A DNA stretch of 64,000 nt from Tetragonia tetragonoides. Its lineage: Eukaryota; Streptophyta; Magnoliopsida; Caryophyllales; Aizoaceae. Positions 47,351-59,863 of this stretch are shown here, piece after piece (positions within the stretch are counted from its first letter, which is position 1; each line of letters begins with the position of its first letter). The translations under genes and the position numbers were made by a program. The stretch covers positions 21,596,001-21,660,000 of the forward strand of contig CM076148.1 of NCBI GenBank assembly GCA_038025085.1. The letters are read 5' to 3'. The notes under the pieces are model-generated. The model was not told the DNA's origin and did no database searches. It worked only from the letters and a program-made list of their open reading frames with translations.

Positions 47351-47548
47351 GTCGTTCGGCCTAGTTGCATGACCTCCTGAACCTTTTATCGTGGAAGGCA
47401 AATTCGAGGCCCACGATTTCCGTGCCAAACCCTGGCAACTCCCCCTCTTCTATATAAACAAACCTTAGGGTTCAGTTGAAAAGGTTGGGAATCTTAGAGG
47501 TTGGACATTCTCTCTGAAATGTTGGCAGTTAGAGACCCCTAGGCTGGA

Positions 47549-47551
<3 letters not shown>

Positions 47552-47600
<49 letters not shown>
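47552..47600 (+). repeat. (CT)n microsatellite
   Basis: About 24 CT units in the LTR B leader. Confidence 0.95.
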
Positions 47601-47605
<5 letters not shown>

Positions 47606-48589
47606 TAAACCATGAATTCTGATTCTACTCCTTCTTAGGGTTTAGCCCTAGCACCACAAAATAAACCTTCACACTTCATCAAGAGCATGAATTCAAGTAT
47701 TATAACCCAATAAGTTCATTGTGAGCATCCAGGTAATCCAACCTAAGGGTTTTCAACAAATTTTTATATTGCTTGTTATTACTAACGATTTTGGTTTCTT
47801 TGATATGTACATGCATGGCGCGTTTTGAGCAAAAAGGCTTGTAAAAGGGCTTGTATTAAGCCTAATTAATGGATGAATGAATGTTTTATTTTTGTCATTT
47901 ATTGCTTCTTATGATTAAATTGTGCTTTGTTTGTAGATTGGTGGATGAACTATTGGTTTGTCTTCTAACTTGCAGGTTTTAGCATATTTATTGTTTTTAG
48001 CATTAAAAGCATATAATTTGATAAATTGTTAAAACTGATCACAATAATAATATTTGTTCAACCCATTAGTTAAAACTAGGAATTCAGACAAATTGAACCT
48101 TGTTTAGAACCGTAGCATTAGTAATTATATTGAATCGATTATTAAAGGCCGTTGTTATCAACGGGCGAGTTGGTTGCCTAACACTTTCTTAACTCGTACT
48201 CACGCCCCCGAATTCATTTATGAAGTCAATTTCCCCAATAGGGATTGGGGTGCACAGGAATTGAGTTGACGTCTTTTTAGACTATCGACTTGATTCCAAG
48301 GTTTCCAAAATACCTTAAATTAGGTGGCGACTTCCGACAATCTTAATCATGTCCTTAGTGCAAAAGGAAAATCTTCATGTGCATTCACATTCAAAGGTTC
48401 ACGAAAACCCGAACGACTGCGCTCTCCCAGGCTGCCCGAAAACCTGAAGGAAAAGGGGGCGAAAAGGGGAGAAAAATCAGGTAGCCTACACAACTCTGAT
48501 ATTAACTGTTTTAGATTATTTAGTTTCCTTAGTAAGCTCCTTTTGATGCCTAGTCTTTCTTTCTGGTTAGCATTTACTCCTTAGCGATA

Positions 48590-48712
48590 AATGTTGCAGT
48601 TACGCCCTTGGGTTTGTGGCGGTTCAGTGGTGTCGAGTCGCGCACAGCGACGTCAATAGTTCCCAGGAAATCGTTGTAAATTCGAGGATGTTACAAATGG
48701 TATCAGAGCCCT
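48590..48712 (+). mobile_element. LTR end and tRNA-Met primer binding site
   Basis: ...gaggatgttaca is followed within two bases by TGGTATCAGAGCC, the common plant PBS complementary to initiator tRNA-Met. Marks the 5' end of a gypsy element whose gag follows. Confidence 0.85.
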
Positions 48713-48888
48713 AGATTTAAAAAGGTATTTTAGGATTAATTAATGAATTAATAAATATTAGTTTCATTTTGGGAAAAATAAAATATAATTAAAGTCGTTG
48801 AGCGTAGTAGTTCTAGACGATAGGAATCATTTGAAATCACTTTGCTTGTGATTTATAAAGTTCTTATTGTTTGATTGTCTACCTGTAG

Positions 48889-49198
48889 ATGGTAAGGACA
48901 AGAATCACTACGAGGAAGTCGACTGCACACCAAAGGGCACGCGCCCTAGCTCATCGGGCACAACCCGTGGAGTATGTAGCTTCATCGGACAGCGAGTCGA
49001 CAGGAAACAACGCGAACGTGCGCCACGAGGCCGCGCAAGACTGCGTCGCGCACGAGGAGGTCGCACGCGACGAGGCCGCACGCCCCGTATTCCGCGCCCC
49101 CACTCGTCGCACACGTCGCACGTGATGATCATGACGAAGACGTGGATCCCTCCGTATCCGAGCCTGAGTATACCCCAGCGGAAGAGCATGATGACATA
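48889..49198 (+). pseudogene. Gypsy gag N-terminal region
   Basis: From the ATG at 48889: MVRTRITTRKSTAHQRARA then an acidic, Ser/Asp-rich stretch, 177 bp after the PBS. The frame slips near 49110 and is cut at about 49199 by CACTA-like DNA. Probably the leader part of gag; low domain evidence. Confidence 0.55.
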
Positions 49199-50937
49199 GC
49201 GCTTATTTTGATACATACATAGCGCTATTGAAAGAAATAGTCACACCGAAAAGAATACGTACCGTGGTTGGTATCCTGTTGCACAGAATACATCCGTTTT
49301 TTATTCATCTTAAGTATATGTATGCAGCAGTAGTATAATCCACGCAGAAGTGACTGAAAGAATAAGGCAACAAAGTTTCTTCTTTTTCAACAGCTAACAG
49401 TTCAGAAAACATTAACACACATACTTCATTTCCATTCTCGGCCTAGTTTACTTCACAGTTCAGACCAGATTTCTGTCATCATCCAAATTAATTTGGAGAA
49501 CACAAAAATCAAGTGTACAAATGAGAGTATATGAGCTGTGAGCATAAGACAGACATACAGGTTTGGCATATACATTTGTTTATTTCCTTATTTTCAAAAA
49601 CGTGTAATCAGTGAACTCATTTCACTGACAAACCAAAATCCTCTATGTAAGTTAGGACTTGGGAATCACTTAATCAAATCGAAACAGACTGTCATACTTT
49701 CAATCACTTTGCTGTCAGAGCGAAGAAAATTTGCCGTCACCAAAATCCACATTGTGTGCAAACTCCTAACTGTCATACTTTCTTAGTAATAATTTTAAAT
49801 GCTTGTAGACTAACCTCACGACTTTAGATCAGAATTCATCATGTCAAAAACAACATTCATAGGTACATGAACGTTATCAAGAGCTGAAAAAAGAAATTGC
49901 AATTTTCTAGGAAAGCAAAAATCTGAAAAAGTCATTGAGGAATTTTAACAAACACTTGGTGTGCATGCAATCTCTGGTTCTCAGTCACTAACAAAGTAGT
50001 AATATAAACTCAACAATAACTGTCATACTTCATCGAGATCATAGATAGATGGCCTGCTGGGTTTTTAGTGTCAGTTTAAATGACTTCAAAGCACTCTCGC
50101 AAACAGCCCACTTCGGAAAAACCGTGACAGAAAAAATAAAATTGGTTTTGAAAGTGTGATTGTAGCATATATAGAACTACATAAGTAAATAACCATTCGA
50201 TTTTTCACATAAAAACCTAAACGAAAATCAATTGGCTGTGTAAATCTCTCTGTAATATAAACATTAACAAAAACGCATGCAATTGAGGGGATTATTTCAA
50301 TTTTTTCCCAAACACAAAGACATCACCCCCAGAAACGCATAAAACGCAGGCAATGAAATTAATAAGCAAATTGGGCTAACAAAACAACGATTGAACAGTT
50401 ATTAATGTATAGTTACCAACAGAGAAGAGAGAGAAACCAATTACCTACCAAATCACGCACTAGATTGGAAACCCTAACCGACGACAGTTCACGGTGACAT
50501 GAGAAGAGCGGTTGCTGAGAGACGGATGGAGATGAGCGCGATTGTTTAAGGCTGAGCGACGGGGGCATAGGTCGTGAAATCGATCGAGCAAAAAAGTGCG
50601 TATAGAGAGAGTGGTAAGTTCTCACTTCAAGCAAGCAAAAAACTTCTCAGTACAATGTCTCTGATTGAGAGTTAATACTTCACTGAAAAGGAAACAAATG
50701 GAATACTTAGTTATACTTCCTGACCCTTATAGCGCTTGAAACAAAAACGTAGTTATACACTACTTTCTAGCACTATTGAAAAGGAATGTCGTATTTGTTC
50801 TTGTCATACATAACGCTTTTACAATAGAGCATTGTAATCGTCTTGGACTTCATTTTCCATCTTATCTAGCACAACACTCATATCAAAAGCGTTATCTTTG
50901 AAGTGTTATTAAAAGGCAATTCTGTTGTAGTGGTTGA
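49199..50937. mobile_element. CACTA-like element, right end preserved
   Basis: Right terminus reads ...ttctgttgtagtg at 50937 (CACTACAACAGAA in reverse). Short words atagcgct, tagcgcttgaaac and agcactattgaaa are clustered near both sides (49195-49240, 50725-50830), like CACTA subterminal repeats. No CACTA left terminus at 49199, so truncated there. No transposase recognised. Confidence 0.5.
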
Positions 50938-51451
50938 GAATTTGTTTATATGATTGTTTTATTGCATAATTGCATGGTTGACAAATAGCTTCGTAATGCT
51001 ATCTCGTATTGCCTAGACATGATGAGAAATCCATGTCGGAGTTATGGCAAAATTTTCGTCGAGCATGATCATATCAAATGTGAGACAAAGGCTAAGCATG
51101 TATTGTATTCAATTAGATGTCATTGTCTATTGCCCTATTCAAATAGTATGGAGCCTCGATGTGTGTATTGTGAATGTTATTGCTTATCAATCGTGTGAGG
51201 CCAATGTGTCTAATTTGTTATAGAATATCAAACTATTATGCCTGAGAACTGAGAACTTTTCAAAGCAAATATGTTGCTTAGACCTACAATGTAAGGTCGA
51301 TCATTGAAACTTAAATGCTAATTGCTAAATGTCTAGAGAAAGGTTTCAATTATAACCTATATCTCTCAATTAGACCTCGATTTGGGTCAAACGTGCCAAC
51401 TTTGCTGAAATGGTGATCAACCATTGCTCTTTTATGTCTCAGATTTGTTAT

Positions 51452-52478
51452 AATGGCAACCAACGACCGACTCGCGAGAATAGAGGTAGGTCTTACCAAC
51501 GTGGTCGAGCACATTATGCGCCAGCTAGAGCGCCAAGAGCAATACCACAATGCGCGGAATCCTGAAGTTAACGTGCAACTTTAAGGATTTTGATGTACTC
51601 AAACCTCCGACGTTTGAGGGTGGCTCTGAGCCCACCAAGCTGGAGAACTGGATTATAGAGTTCGAGAAGTTGTTTAGGGCGACTAGTCGGCCCAACAACA
51701 TGAAGGTCAACATCGCTACCTATTATCTGAAGGGTGAAGCGAACAAGTGGTGGAGCGACGTAGGAACTGAACTGCTCGCTATTGAGAACTATGGATGGAC
51801 CAAATTCAAGGAGTCTATACGTGAAAGGTTCTATCCGAGAGCTATCTATCGCTAGAAGCAACGGGAATTCGAGAACATCTATCAACGGAAGCTATCTGTG
51901 GCTGAGTACGCAATAAAGTTCAATGAGCTTGCTGCTTTTGCACCTAACTTGGTGACGACCGAAGCTGAACGTGTCGAGAGGTTCGAGGATGGCTTGAAGT
52001 GGGACATACAACGTTTTGTTATGGGAAACTCGCTGACATTCCAAGGATCGTACGAGAAAGCCTTGAACCAAGAGCGTGCTGTTGATCGTCGTGATTCGTT
52101 GCTCGGAAACCATAAGCGTGATGAAGGGAATTCTTCCCAGTCGAATGGTGCAGATAAGAGGCCAAGGCTGAACAACGGCAATCACAACAACCCAGGTGGT
52201 AGTCAGAACCACAACGGAAACAGGAATCGTGACTCGAACAGTAATAGAGCTACGATCTTAGTTAGGAGGAATACACCTTGTAGTCGCTGCAACAAGACGC
52301 GTCCTGGTAAGAACTGTCGTGGTGACGTGCTTCAATGCTTCGAATGCGACAAGCCTGGTCATAAAGCTTCTGAATGCTGGAGTCATGGAAGGAACGAAAA
52401 TGGTCAGAACCGCGATAACAACTACAATCGTGGTGGAAATGGAAATGGAAATCGCAGAAATGGTGGTAACTACCACTA
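51452..52478 (+). pseudogene. Gypsy gag with CCHC zinc knuckle, broken
   Basis: Begins MATNDRLARIEVGLTNVVEH, slips frame near 51580, then LKPPTFEGGSEPTKLENWI..FRATSRP..ATYYLKGEANKWW, a TAG at 51853-51855, AEYAIKFNELAAFAPNLV..ERFEDGLKWDIQ.., and the nucleocapsid knuckle CFECDKPGHKASEC (52338-52379). It binds element RNA in the living family. Sequence stops at NGGNYHY where CACTACACC begins; protease and polymerase are absent. Dead. Confidence 0.9.
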
Positions 52479-54969
52479 CACCAGATTTTATCTTTTATAG
52501 CGCATTTGTCATCACGGTTGAAAATCACTGCTATGAAAGATGCTCTAATTTTTAAAAATAATTAACAAAAAAGAACTTTCACAACGGTTCCGTATTGCAC
52601 CGTCTTGAAAGACTGTTAACATTTTTAATAGCAGTTTAATTGGGCTTCAATAATGTCGCTTGAGATATTCCATTCGCATCATCCTTCTCTCCCATTTCCT
52701 CCTTTCTCTCGGTCTCTTCCATATCTGTTATGGAATCCATCTGGGCAAGACGACCATGGACAAAAAAACAAGTTTCATTGAAGAAACTGCATGCTTGTAG
52801 CAGTCAAATTGAGCTGTGAGTGAAGAAACATTAATCATTTATAGTTTTCTCAATCCTTAGTCATCATCGTTCAGAATCATGCGAACCACCTCGTCGTTGT
52901 TGTCGTTCCCGGCCTCCTCCATGGGCCCTCCGCTGAAAGGTACGCCTAAGAATTCTTGATCTGCTTTCTGATTTAAACCTCCTATCAACTTTCGAAGCCC
53001 AAACTTTGTAGCCTCCAAATTTTTGAAACCCTATATTTTCATCACAATTTGTTCTGATTCAATTGGAATTTGGTTTCAATCAACACTAACTATGTTTTGA
53101 TTCAGCTTGTTTTGATTTAGCAACCCTAATTGCGAATTGCGCCAAGTTCAAAACGCTTATTTATTGTTTAGTCTAACTGCGACAAATTGATAGATGAAAG
53201 AGTTCAAATGCTCGAGCGCCACCAATACCCGATGTTTCCCTTTGGAATTGACGCAGATGAGCCCAAATCGAATCCCCAATTTATATTGAATTTCTCAACT
53301 TTTAGTTTTCCTTTTAGGTTTACGCAAGCCATTTAGCATACTAAGTTGACTGTAATTAGGCCTAGCAATAGCTGACCCGACCTGATAACCCAACCCGAAC
53401 CCGACCTGAAGTTACTGAGAGAAACCCGAACCCGACCTACTCTTGACCCGAACTCGACCTGATTCTATTTTTTCGCATAAAAAGTCATTTCGTATCATTT
53501 TACATCATTTTTGATGATTTTTACCACTGACTTGAAATCGACCCGATGTATAACCCGAACCCGACCTGTTAACACGAATTGCCAGGCCTAACTGTAATCT
53601 AATGGTTTATTATGTGTTGGGATAATTATATGTCACTTTGTGAGTTTATGTTTCCACTCTTTTGTAGGTGCCGACAATATCGTCCTGAATGCTATAATTA
53701 CGCTCTTCGTCAACCCAGGTCGGCCTCCCCTCCCCACCTCTCTCTTTCTCTTCATTAGTCTTTGCTGTTTGGGTAGCCTGTGCTTGCAGGCTACTTCTTT
53801 TTTTTCTCATGTCTTGTCTTGTATTTGATATTTATTGTCCTATAGCCTTGGATAGTTGTATCCCTGTTACATCACCCTATTAGCCTATTAAGAATAAAGG
53901 GTAAGAAACTAGGATTCATAGGGGATTGAACTATATTGTTCTAAGAGGTTTGTATGCCGCAATTTGGCAAACACATACATATTTTGACCAGTAGAGTTTC
54001 AGTTCTCTTTTTACCCTTAGTTTCTACATGTATAAAAGCTGGAAATTGAATTATCATCAAGTGTACTAACTACTAGGTGTAGAACAAAGCAAATGAAGAC
54101 TTTTGCTATTTTTTGTACTGAGTTATGCTGCTGAATTCAGACCTGCTTCATCCCATTCAAGCTCGACTCTTCATGTTCATTACGTTGGAATTCAATGAAA
54201 AGTTGGTGTCTTATTTGTGCAACAGATATTACTCAGTTTGGGTTGGTACTTTTGAGCCGAATGAGTACGTTTTTGCCGTGTTTATACACTGTTCTTTAAA
54301 TCTGAAATTCGGACCTGATTTTTGTGTGCTTAACTTGCAATTTTCCTTGTTATAGTGCTGGAAAATCATTTAAAAAAACTTCGTACACAAGCAGGTCAAA
54401 TAGGATTAGTTAGGTGTACTTAAAATCTGCTTTTGCTCATGTTTGTAAATGGAGTATGTCCTAAAGTTTCAGGTCTGAATTTGCATTGCCAGCATACTGT
54501 TTATGTGTTTTAAGGTCCCAAATACGAAGAGAAATCAATTTATCAAGGGGCTGTCAAAAGTAGAGAACTAGGATCTGCTTGTGAGATGGCCGGGTAGTTT
54601 AAGATAAGAGATTTGTGTTTACTAGGATCAACTTTTAGATTCTTAAACTTTTGATTTCATGTTGCTAATGGTTGATCTTGTGCTCTGAAAATTCTAGGGA
54701 AATTGGGGATTGTATTATGAGATGGGTATTTTAAGAAAAGAGATATGTGTTTACTAATTTGGGATTTGCGTTTAGTCCACTACTACAGATTTTATCTTCT
54801 CGAATACTCTCACTTATTCTCTTCCTCTGGGCTTGTGTGGGTTTTTGAATTCAGTGTCTGTATAGTGTATACTATAAGCTAGTTGTACATTAGGTTTAAA
54901 ATTTTGCTTTAACTCTTTTTATTTTGTCTTATTTATGATCGTAGTTTACATAGCTGAGTTCTGGTAGTG

Positions 54970-54971
<2 letters not shown>

Positions 54972-55064
<93 letters not shown>
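54972..55064 (+). repeat. Compound (TA)n(GA)n microsatellite
   Basis: About 18 AT units followed by about 28 GA units. Confidence 0.95.
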
Positions 55065-55067
<3 letters not shown>

Positions 55068-56087
55068 GAGTTGGTATCTTTTGCTGAAATTTCAATGCTT
55101 CAGATGCTGCATTATTGTAAGTACAACATATTTTTCCTCAATTGAGAAATACAGATAAGTTTGTTTTCTTTTTATCTCATTTCTAACTTTTATTTTGGGA
55201 TCTTATATTGAAGAATCTGCTGCCCTTGACAAGTTGATGAGATGTATTTGTAATGTGTCATGCAGCAGCAGGTTGTCACAGAAGTAGCAGCCAACAGCCA
55301 GCAACCCCTGTCACAACACTGGATGTGCTCTGTTACTGTTGACATGTTACTGCTTGCATATTGCTGTTTGTTGTTACGGCAAATTCAAACGTATTTGATT
55401 TCTAGGCATTGTTGGACATCCTGTACAGCGTTGCGTTCCAGTGAAATCAGCTCCCTGTGATCTGTGCTATGTAAAGCTGCCTTATTAAAGTTTTAAGCAT
55501 ATTTATCAAATCCTAGATGTTACTGCTTACTAATTCTTTAATGTTACTGCAGATTGCTTTTTGACTTGTTGCTTGTTGTTTGACGTTAATACATATTGAA
55601 ATCGTGACATTAGGAGCCATGGATTATGATTATTGATTCAAAGCATGAGGTTTTTGTTGAGGACACATGGAATTCATTGATTGTTTACTTGATTCGTTGT
55701 CTTTAAGGGTATATGTACTAAATTTTATTGTTTCAAGTTATATGATGTTATGCCAAAGTCATGATATATTAATTTTGAATTTTGCAATGTTTGTTGTGAA
55801 CTCCGAGCATGAGCTGTTCTAAATATAAAATCAGGATTGAGTTGGTTCGTGATATTCGCTTGTATGCTCGAAGTGTTTAGATGTTAACTCCGTAGTCATC
55901 ACCTTACTTTTTGAAAGTAATGTAGTAGGGAAGAATTTTTATATATTACAACTTATCGAGATTGTGATCAATGTTCGAAATATTTTGTAGTTCGGATCGT
56001 ACTTTTAGTGTAAATGAAGTTGATGGTGGATATCAGATTTTTTGATATCAAATTTTTGGAGTTGAATATTGGATTATTTGAAATTTG

Positions 56088-56088
<1 letters not shown>

Positions 56089-56125
<37 letters not shown>
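56089..56125 (+). repeat. (TA)n microsatellite
   Basis: Uninterrupted TA run. Confidence 0.95.
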
Positions 56126-56128
<3 letters not shown>

Positions 56129-56418
56129 GGTACACTATTAGTGATTTTGGATTTTTTTTTTTTGAAAATGGGAATGATCTTTAAAAGCAGTTCAAATAAA
56201 CAATGCTATAATATATATTTGAAAATTTTAGTAGCAGAAAAGCGGGAAAAGAACTTTTACAACGGTTTTGCTTTGCGGCCGCTGTGGAAAATCTCATATT
56301 TCATAGCTGTGAACCAAGGCACTGGTATACTAACTGACCGCTGAGACATTGTAAAATATATTTAAGTTATAAAACCAATTAAATTGAGCTAAATCTGCAA
56401 GATATAAATTTTTCATAG

Positions 56419-56572
56419 CTTAGACATGCACATAGCCGTCATTAGTGATATTACCAAGCATGGAAACCATTTGAAACTATGCAGTGGAGATAAGCACATA
56501 AGTAATTTTTTCATATTTTGACTTTCACCTTAGCAATTTTTGGAGCAGTTTCAACCATACTAAAAATAATTG
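56419..56572. repeat. Patchwork of three short pieces found elsewhere in the window
   Basis: cttagacatgcacatagccg (56419-56438) matches the 3514/60099 region. ctatgcagtggagataagca and the next few bases (56478-56500) match 14570 and 41191. 56501-56572 is the reverse complement of about 25937-26008. They lie end to end just upstream of block 2. Confidence 0.7.
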
Positions 56573-56658
56573 ATATATTATTAGCAACACTTATTTCTTT
56601 TTCTTCTTCATCCGTAAATTGTGATCATAATTCATAAACAAACCTGATTTCATCATCA

Positions 56659-57609
56659 ATGGAGGATCAAAAGCTTTTGCCACTCAACAAGAAACGCCCT
56701 TACACTTTGTTTGATTACTGCAGTTGCTCTCATGAACCCAAACCAGAAACATCATCTCCCAGTTCTCAAAGTAAACATCATGATCAACTTCAAGATGATA
56801 ATGATGATGATGATAAAAATCCATTTATCACCAAAGAAATCATCCATGATAATTCCCCAAACCCTATAATAATCCAACCCCCTAAAACCCCAAGTCCAAG
56901 AAACGCAAGAAAATCCATTGATGAAACCACCGACTCTAATTCCGTTAACCCACCAAAGAAACGATTACGTTTTGATCCCGAAACCAATAATACTAATCAA
57001 CAGGATAATATCAATATCAAAACCCTGCTGGAAGAATCAGAGCATGCAACTGCCTTATTCGATTATATGAAAACAAGTAGTATGGGAGAAATCAGTGATG
57101 TAAGGTTGGTCATGGAGAAGAGTCTTTTTAAGACTGATATCGATAAACAAGCAGCCCGGTTGGCGCTTCCTGAAAGAGAGATACTAGACAATGGGTTTCT
57201 GACTCTTTCTGAAGAGAAATCGCTTCGATCGAGGAGCCAGGAACAGAAGAAGATAGAGGTGAAGGTGATGGGATCGTTGTCGCTAAAAGAGCATGACTTG
57301 AAGTTCAGTAGATGGGACTATGCTAAGCAGAGTGGTTATAAATATGTGTTGAATGGTGGCTGGAAAGAATTCAGGGAAGAGAATAATCTTAACAAAGAAG
57401 GACAATTGATACAAGTCTGGTCTTTTCGCTGTAATAAGGGAACCCTGTGTTTCGCCATTGTTGATCTCCAAAGAAAATCATCCAACACAAACAAGAAGAA
57501 GATCATCACAGAAAAGAAGATGAGTGCTGCTTCTTTGATGCCTCTTTCTCTTGCTGGATTACTGAAATGTACAACTCGTCCTAGGTCTCTCAGAATTGAA
57601 GTTGTATAG
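56659..57609 (+). CDS. B3/DUF313-type DNA-binding protein, intact
   Basis: Single-exon frame of 316 residues, MEDQKLLPLNKKRPYTLFDY to ..RSLRIEVV. The N-terminal third is low-complexity: a Ser-rich part, an acidic DDNDDDD run near residue 50, and a Pro-rich stretch with a basic PPKKRLR that may be a nuclear localisation signal near residue 100. The C-terminal half holds KVMGSLSLKEHDLKFSRWDYAK, YVLNGGWKEFREENNL, then IQVWSFRCNKGTLCFAIVD, the pattern of the plant DUF313 branch of B3 proteins. Such proteins are putative nuclear DNA-binding factors; the targets here are unknown. The start is the first ATG of the frame and is shared by the broken copy at 26-949. Confidence 0.85.
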   Translation: MEDQKLLPLNKKRPYTLFDYCSCSHEPKPETSSPSSQSKHHDQLQDDNDDDDKNPFITKEIIHDNSPNPIIIQPPKTPSPRNARKSIDETTDSNSVNPPKKRLRFDPETNNTNQQDNINIKTLLEESEHATALFDYMKTSSMGEISDVRLVMEKSLFKTDIDKQAARLALPEREILDNGFLTLSEEKSLRSRSQEQKKIEVKVMGSLSLKEHDLKFSRWDYAKQSGYKYVLNGGWKEFREENNLNKEGQLIQVWSFRCNKGTLCFAIVDLQRKSSNTNKKKIITEKKMSAASLMPLSLAGLLKCTTRPRSLRIEVV

Positions 57610-58730
57610 CATGGATCAAGAAGCTCTTGTTGTTTGTTTGTTATATACCAAAAAAAAAAAAAAAAAAAAATTGAGTTGGTTAAATACAATGAATATTTGC
57701 TCTTATGATTCAATTGTTCAGGAAGACATTGTTAGTAGTTTTTTTTTTTTTTTTTGATAATTCAGGCAGCTATTGTTAGTTAGTTGACTCAATGGAAATA
57801 TTCTGTTAATTACTGTAGTTTACTCATGTGTAAAACTCTTTGGGTCTTTATTGATTCAGTTATGTGATTCATGCTGTAATTTTGATTGGTTTATTACAGT
57901 TAATCTTTGGTCTTTTGATTTAATTGTTCAGGAAGCTGTTGTTGGTTAGTTGTCTCAATTGCTAATAATTCTGTTATTTGGTTTATATTTGTAAATCGGG
58001 TTGGTTTATTACAAATAATTTCCTCTTTTGATTACTCACTGACATTGTGATTCAACTGCTACATCATTCCGTAAACCGTTATTACTGTATTCAATCATCC
58101 ATTCAAGATTTCAAGATATGATATTTTGAATTATCCTATTTATAGTATGCGGTACGTTTTTCTTTCGATTTAATCTTTGAAAATTGAATTTATGATTCAT
58201 TATTTCTATCACACCGGAATTTAGTTGTTATTTAGTCTATTGGGTCTGACATATTACCTTTTCATGATAGAATTTCGCATATTTTCACATCTAGGATATA
58301 CATATATAACATATACCGCTATCAAGCGTTAATTTCTAATTATATAGGTCTTTCGATTCACATTCAAAAGGAGTAAGAAATTAAAAACTTAAGAAACAAT
58401 GATTGGGTTGCGCAACATAACAGAACACCAAATATCGTGGTTTTCAAAAAATAGTTTTTAGTTTTCAAAAAGCCACTCCGAAAACGGCCCTAAGTTCAAC
58501 AACTCATTTAGTGTATGATATACCTCAATGCTTTCACCTTCATAGTAGAGTATTAATATAATATGTACAACATAGATTACATTCCATCAAATATCTTGGG
58601 AGGCAAAACAGAATTTCTTGCTATGTTTTTCTTTTCGTTTTGGAACAAGGACCATACAAATAACATTACAGCATAGCAGTTAGGTTCTAGAGATTTTTTT
58701 TCCAAACAACAATAAAGATCAGGATTACAT
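57610..58730. other. Intergenic, second copy of 950-2211
   Basis: Collinear with block 1, with small indels (A and T runs near 57651 and 57740, and a gap near 58495 of about 70 bp relative to 1838-1907). Confidence 0.7.
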
Positions 58731-59863
58731 TCACTGTCTATTTGTCGAGGCAGGTGAAGCTTCTGGCCTTCTATCATGCTGAACGGACCGAGGAACAAAT
58801 CTCAAGCCACGACCGTGGCGACGGCCGAAGCTGGTGGATGAGGGCACAGAGTCAGAAGTACTTAATCTGGAAACAGCAGAAACAACGCCATCAATGGTTT
58901 CATTTTCTACTTCCATCGCATTGGAAGCTTCCTCCTTAGTGTGAAGAGCATGTTTACGACAGTGTTTCTGTCTCTGTTTCTTGGATGAGTGGGTTTTCTT
59001 GTAGAATTCGAATGAAGCTGGAAATTTGTGCTTGTCCACAAGATGCCGATGTCGGGCTTTATAACTCTTGAACTTTAACCCACATTTAAGCACTCGTACT
59101 AAGACAAAACAGTTAACCTACAATCAGTGTCCGGCTTTGAAATTTTCTAGTAACATTAGAATTTAGAAGCCTTAGTTCATGATGAATGATGATCATTTAA
59201 AATATTGGCAGGAACAGGGAAAGAAATCAAAAGATTCGTTATCAGATATAACATTCAAGGAACAAATACACTTTGAGCCCCATTTCCTTCCCCTCTTCAA
59301 AGACTACAAAGTTACAACATACAAAAAACACGAAGGAAGGTGATGTGTACATCTATGGCCACCACAAAAGTGCAGAAGACAACAGCGGGGAAGTAGAAAA
59401 AAGTGACTACACATAGCCTCTATAAGAGATCTGAAAGAGTTTCTAAGGAAGTGCACGCAATATACAAATTTCCAACCAAATTCAATAGTCACTAATTATA
59501 GAACATTCCAACCAACGAAGGTTAACTTGACAAGAGCGAATTCAGATAACTTAACGCAAAATGTGAGCATAATCAGAAGATGAAATCTAAGTGACAATGA
59601 AACAGAAATACCAGGCCCAAATTATTTATTTGTATAAGACTAACAGCAAATTTAGGGGACCTACCATGTTGAAACCCCTTGCAACTTTTGCTTGAAAGAA
59701 AGAATCATGCACTTCAGATACGTGTATGCTAAGCAAGCGCTGTGTTGGATAAACTCTGGAGCACACTGAACAGGATGCAGAATGTCGTGCATTATAGTGA
59801 TCCTCGAAGTCCTCTGATGAATTCAACTGTGCGCCACAGCCAACAATGGGACAGAAAAACATC
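58731..59863 (-). pseudogene. ZNF511-like C2H2 zinc-finger protein, copy 2 with frameshift
   Basis: Exon A (59863-59665) is better preserved than copy 1: FFCPIVGCGAQLNSSEDFEDHYNARH keeps both Cys, and CSVCSRVYPTQRLLSIHVSEVHD keeps both His. It ends ARGFNM with a GTAGGT donor. Exon B (59098-58731) has a 7-bp deletion after YECL relative to copy 1, so the zinc-finger/KHKFP part (CGLKFKSYKARHRHLVDKHKFPASFEFYKK..SKKQRQK) is out of frame with exon A. Its C-terminus is full length (FGRRHGRGLRFVPRS..). The N-terminal exon is missing here too. Unless splicing avoids the deletion, the product is truncated. Confidence 0.8.

Larger units (their letters stand above)
46877..48490 (+). mobile_element. Tat/Ogre-type 3' LTR B, about 1.6 kb
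   Basis: Starts TGTAGACACCAAAAATTGTG. Contains a palindrome cluster (47225-47350), a TATA-like box (47451-47458), a CT microsatellite (47552-47600), the gggcgagttggttgcctaac motif (48162-48181) and ggtggcgacttc (48325-48336). Ends ...GTAGCCTACA at 48490. It points away from LTR A. Confidence 0.7.
52479..56400. other. Non-coding region starting with a CACTA-like terminus
   Basis: Starts CACTACACCAGATTTTATC exactly where gag is cut. A similar phrase, CACTACTACAGATTTTATC, recurs at 54779 in the same orientation. aagaactttcacaacggtt (52573) and aagaacttttacaacggtt (56245) are also direct repeats. Splice-like pieces (52880-52940, 53668-53718, 55260-55460) do not form a recognisable protein. Possibly a non-autonomous CACTA element, but no right terminus was found. 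Confidence 0.4.

Noticed and set aside
48867..49199. Alternative 110-residue Arg-rich frame
   Set aside because: Overlaps the gag start in another frame; the frame beginning MVRTR next to the PBS fits the gypsy order better.
52880..55460. Possible three-exon plus-strand gene
   Set aside because: Splice-like GT/AG sites exist but the joined pieces give no recognisable or consistently open protein.
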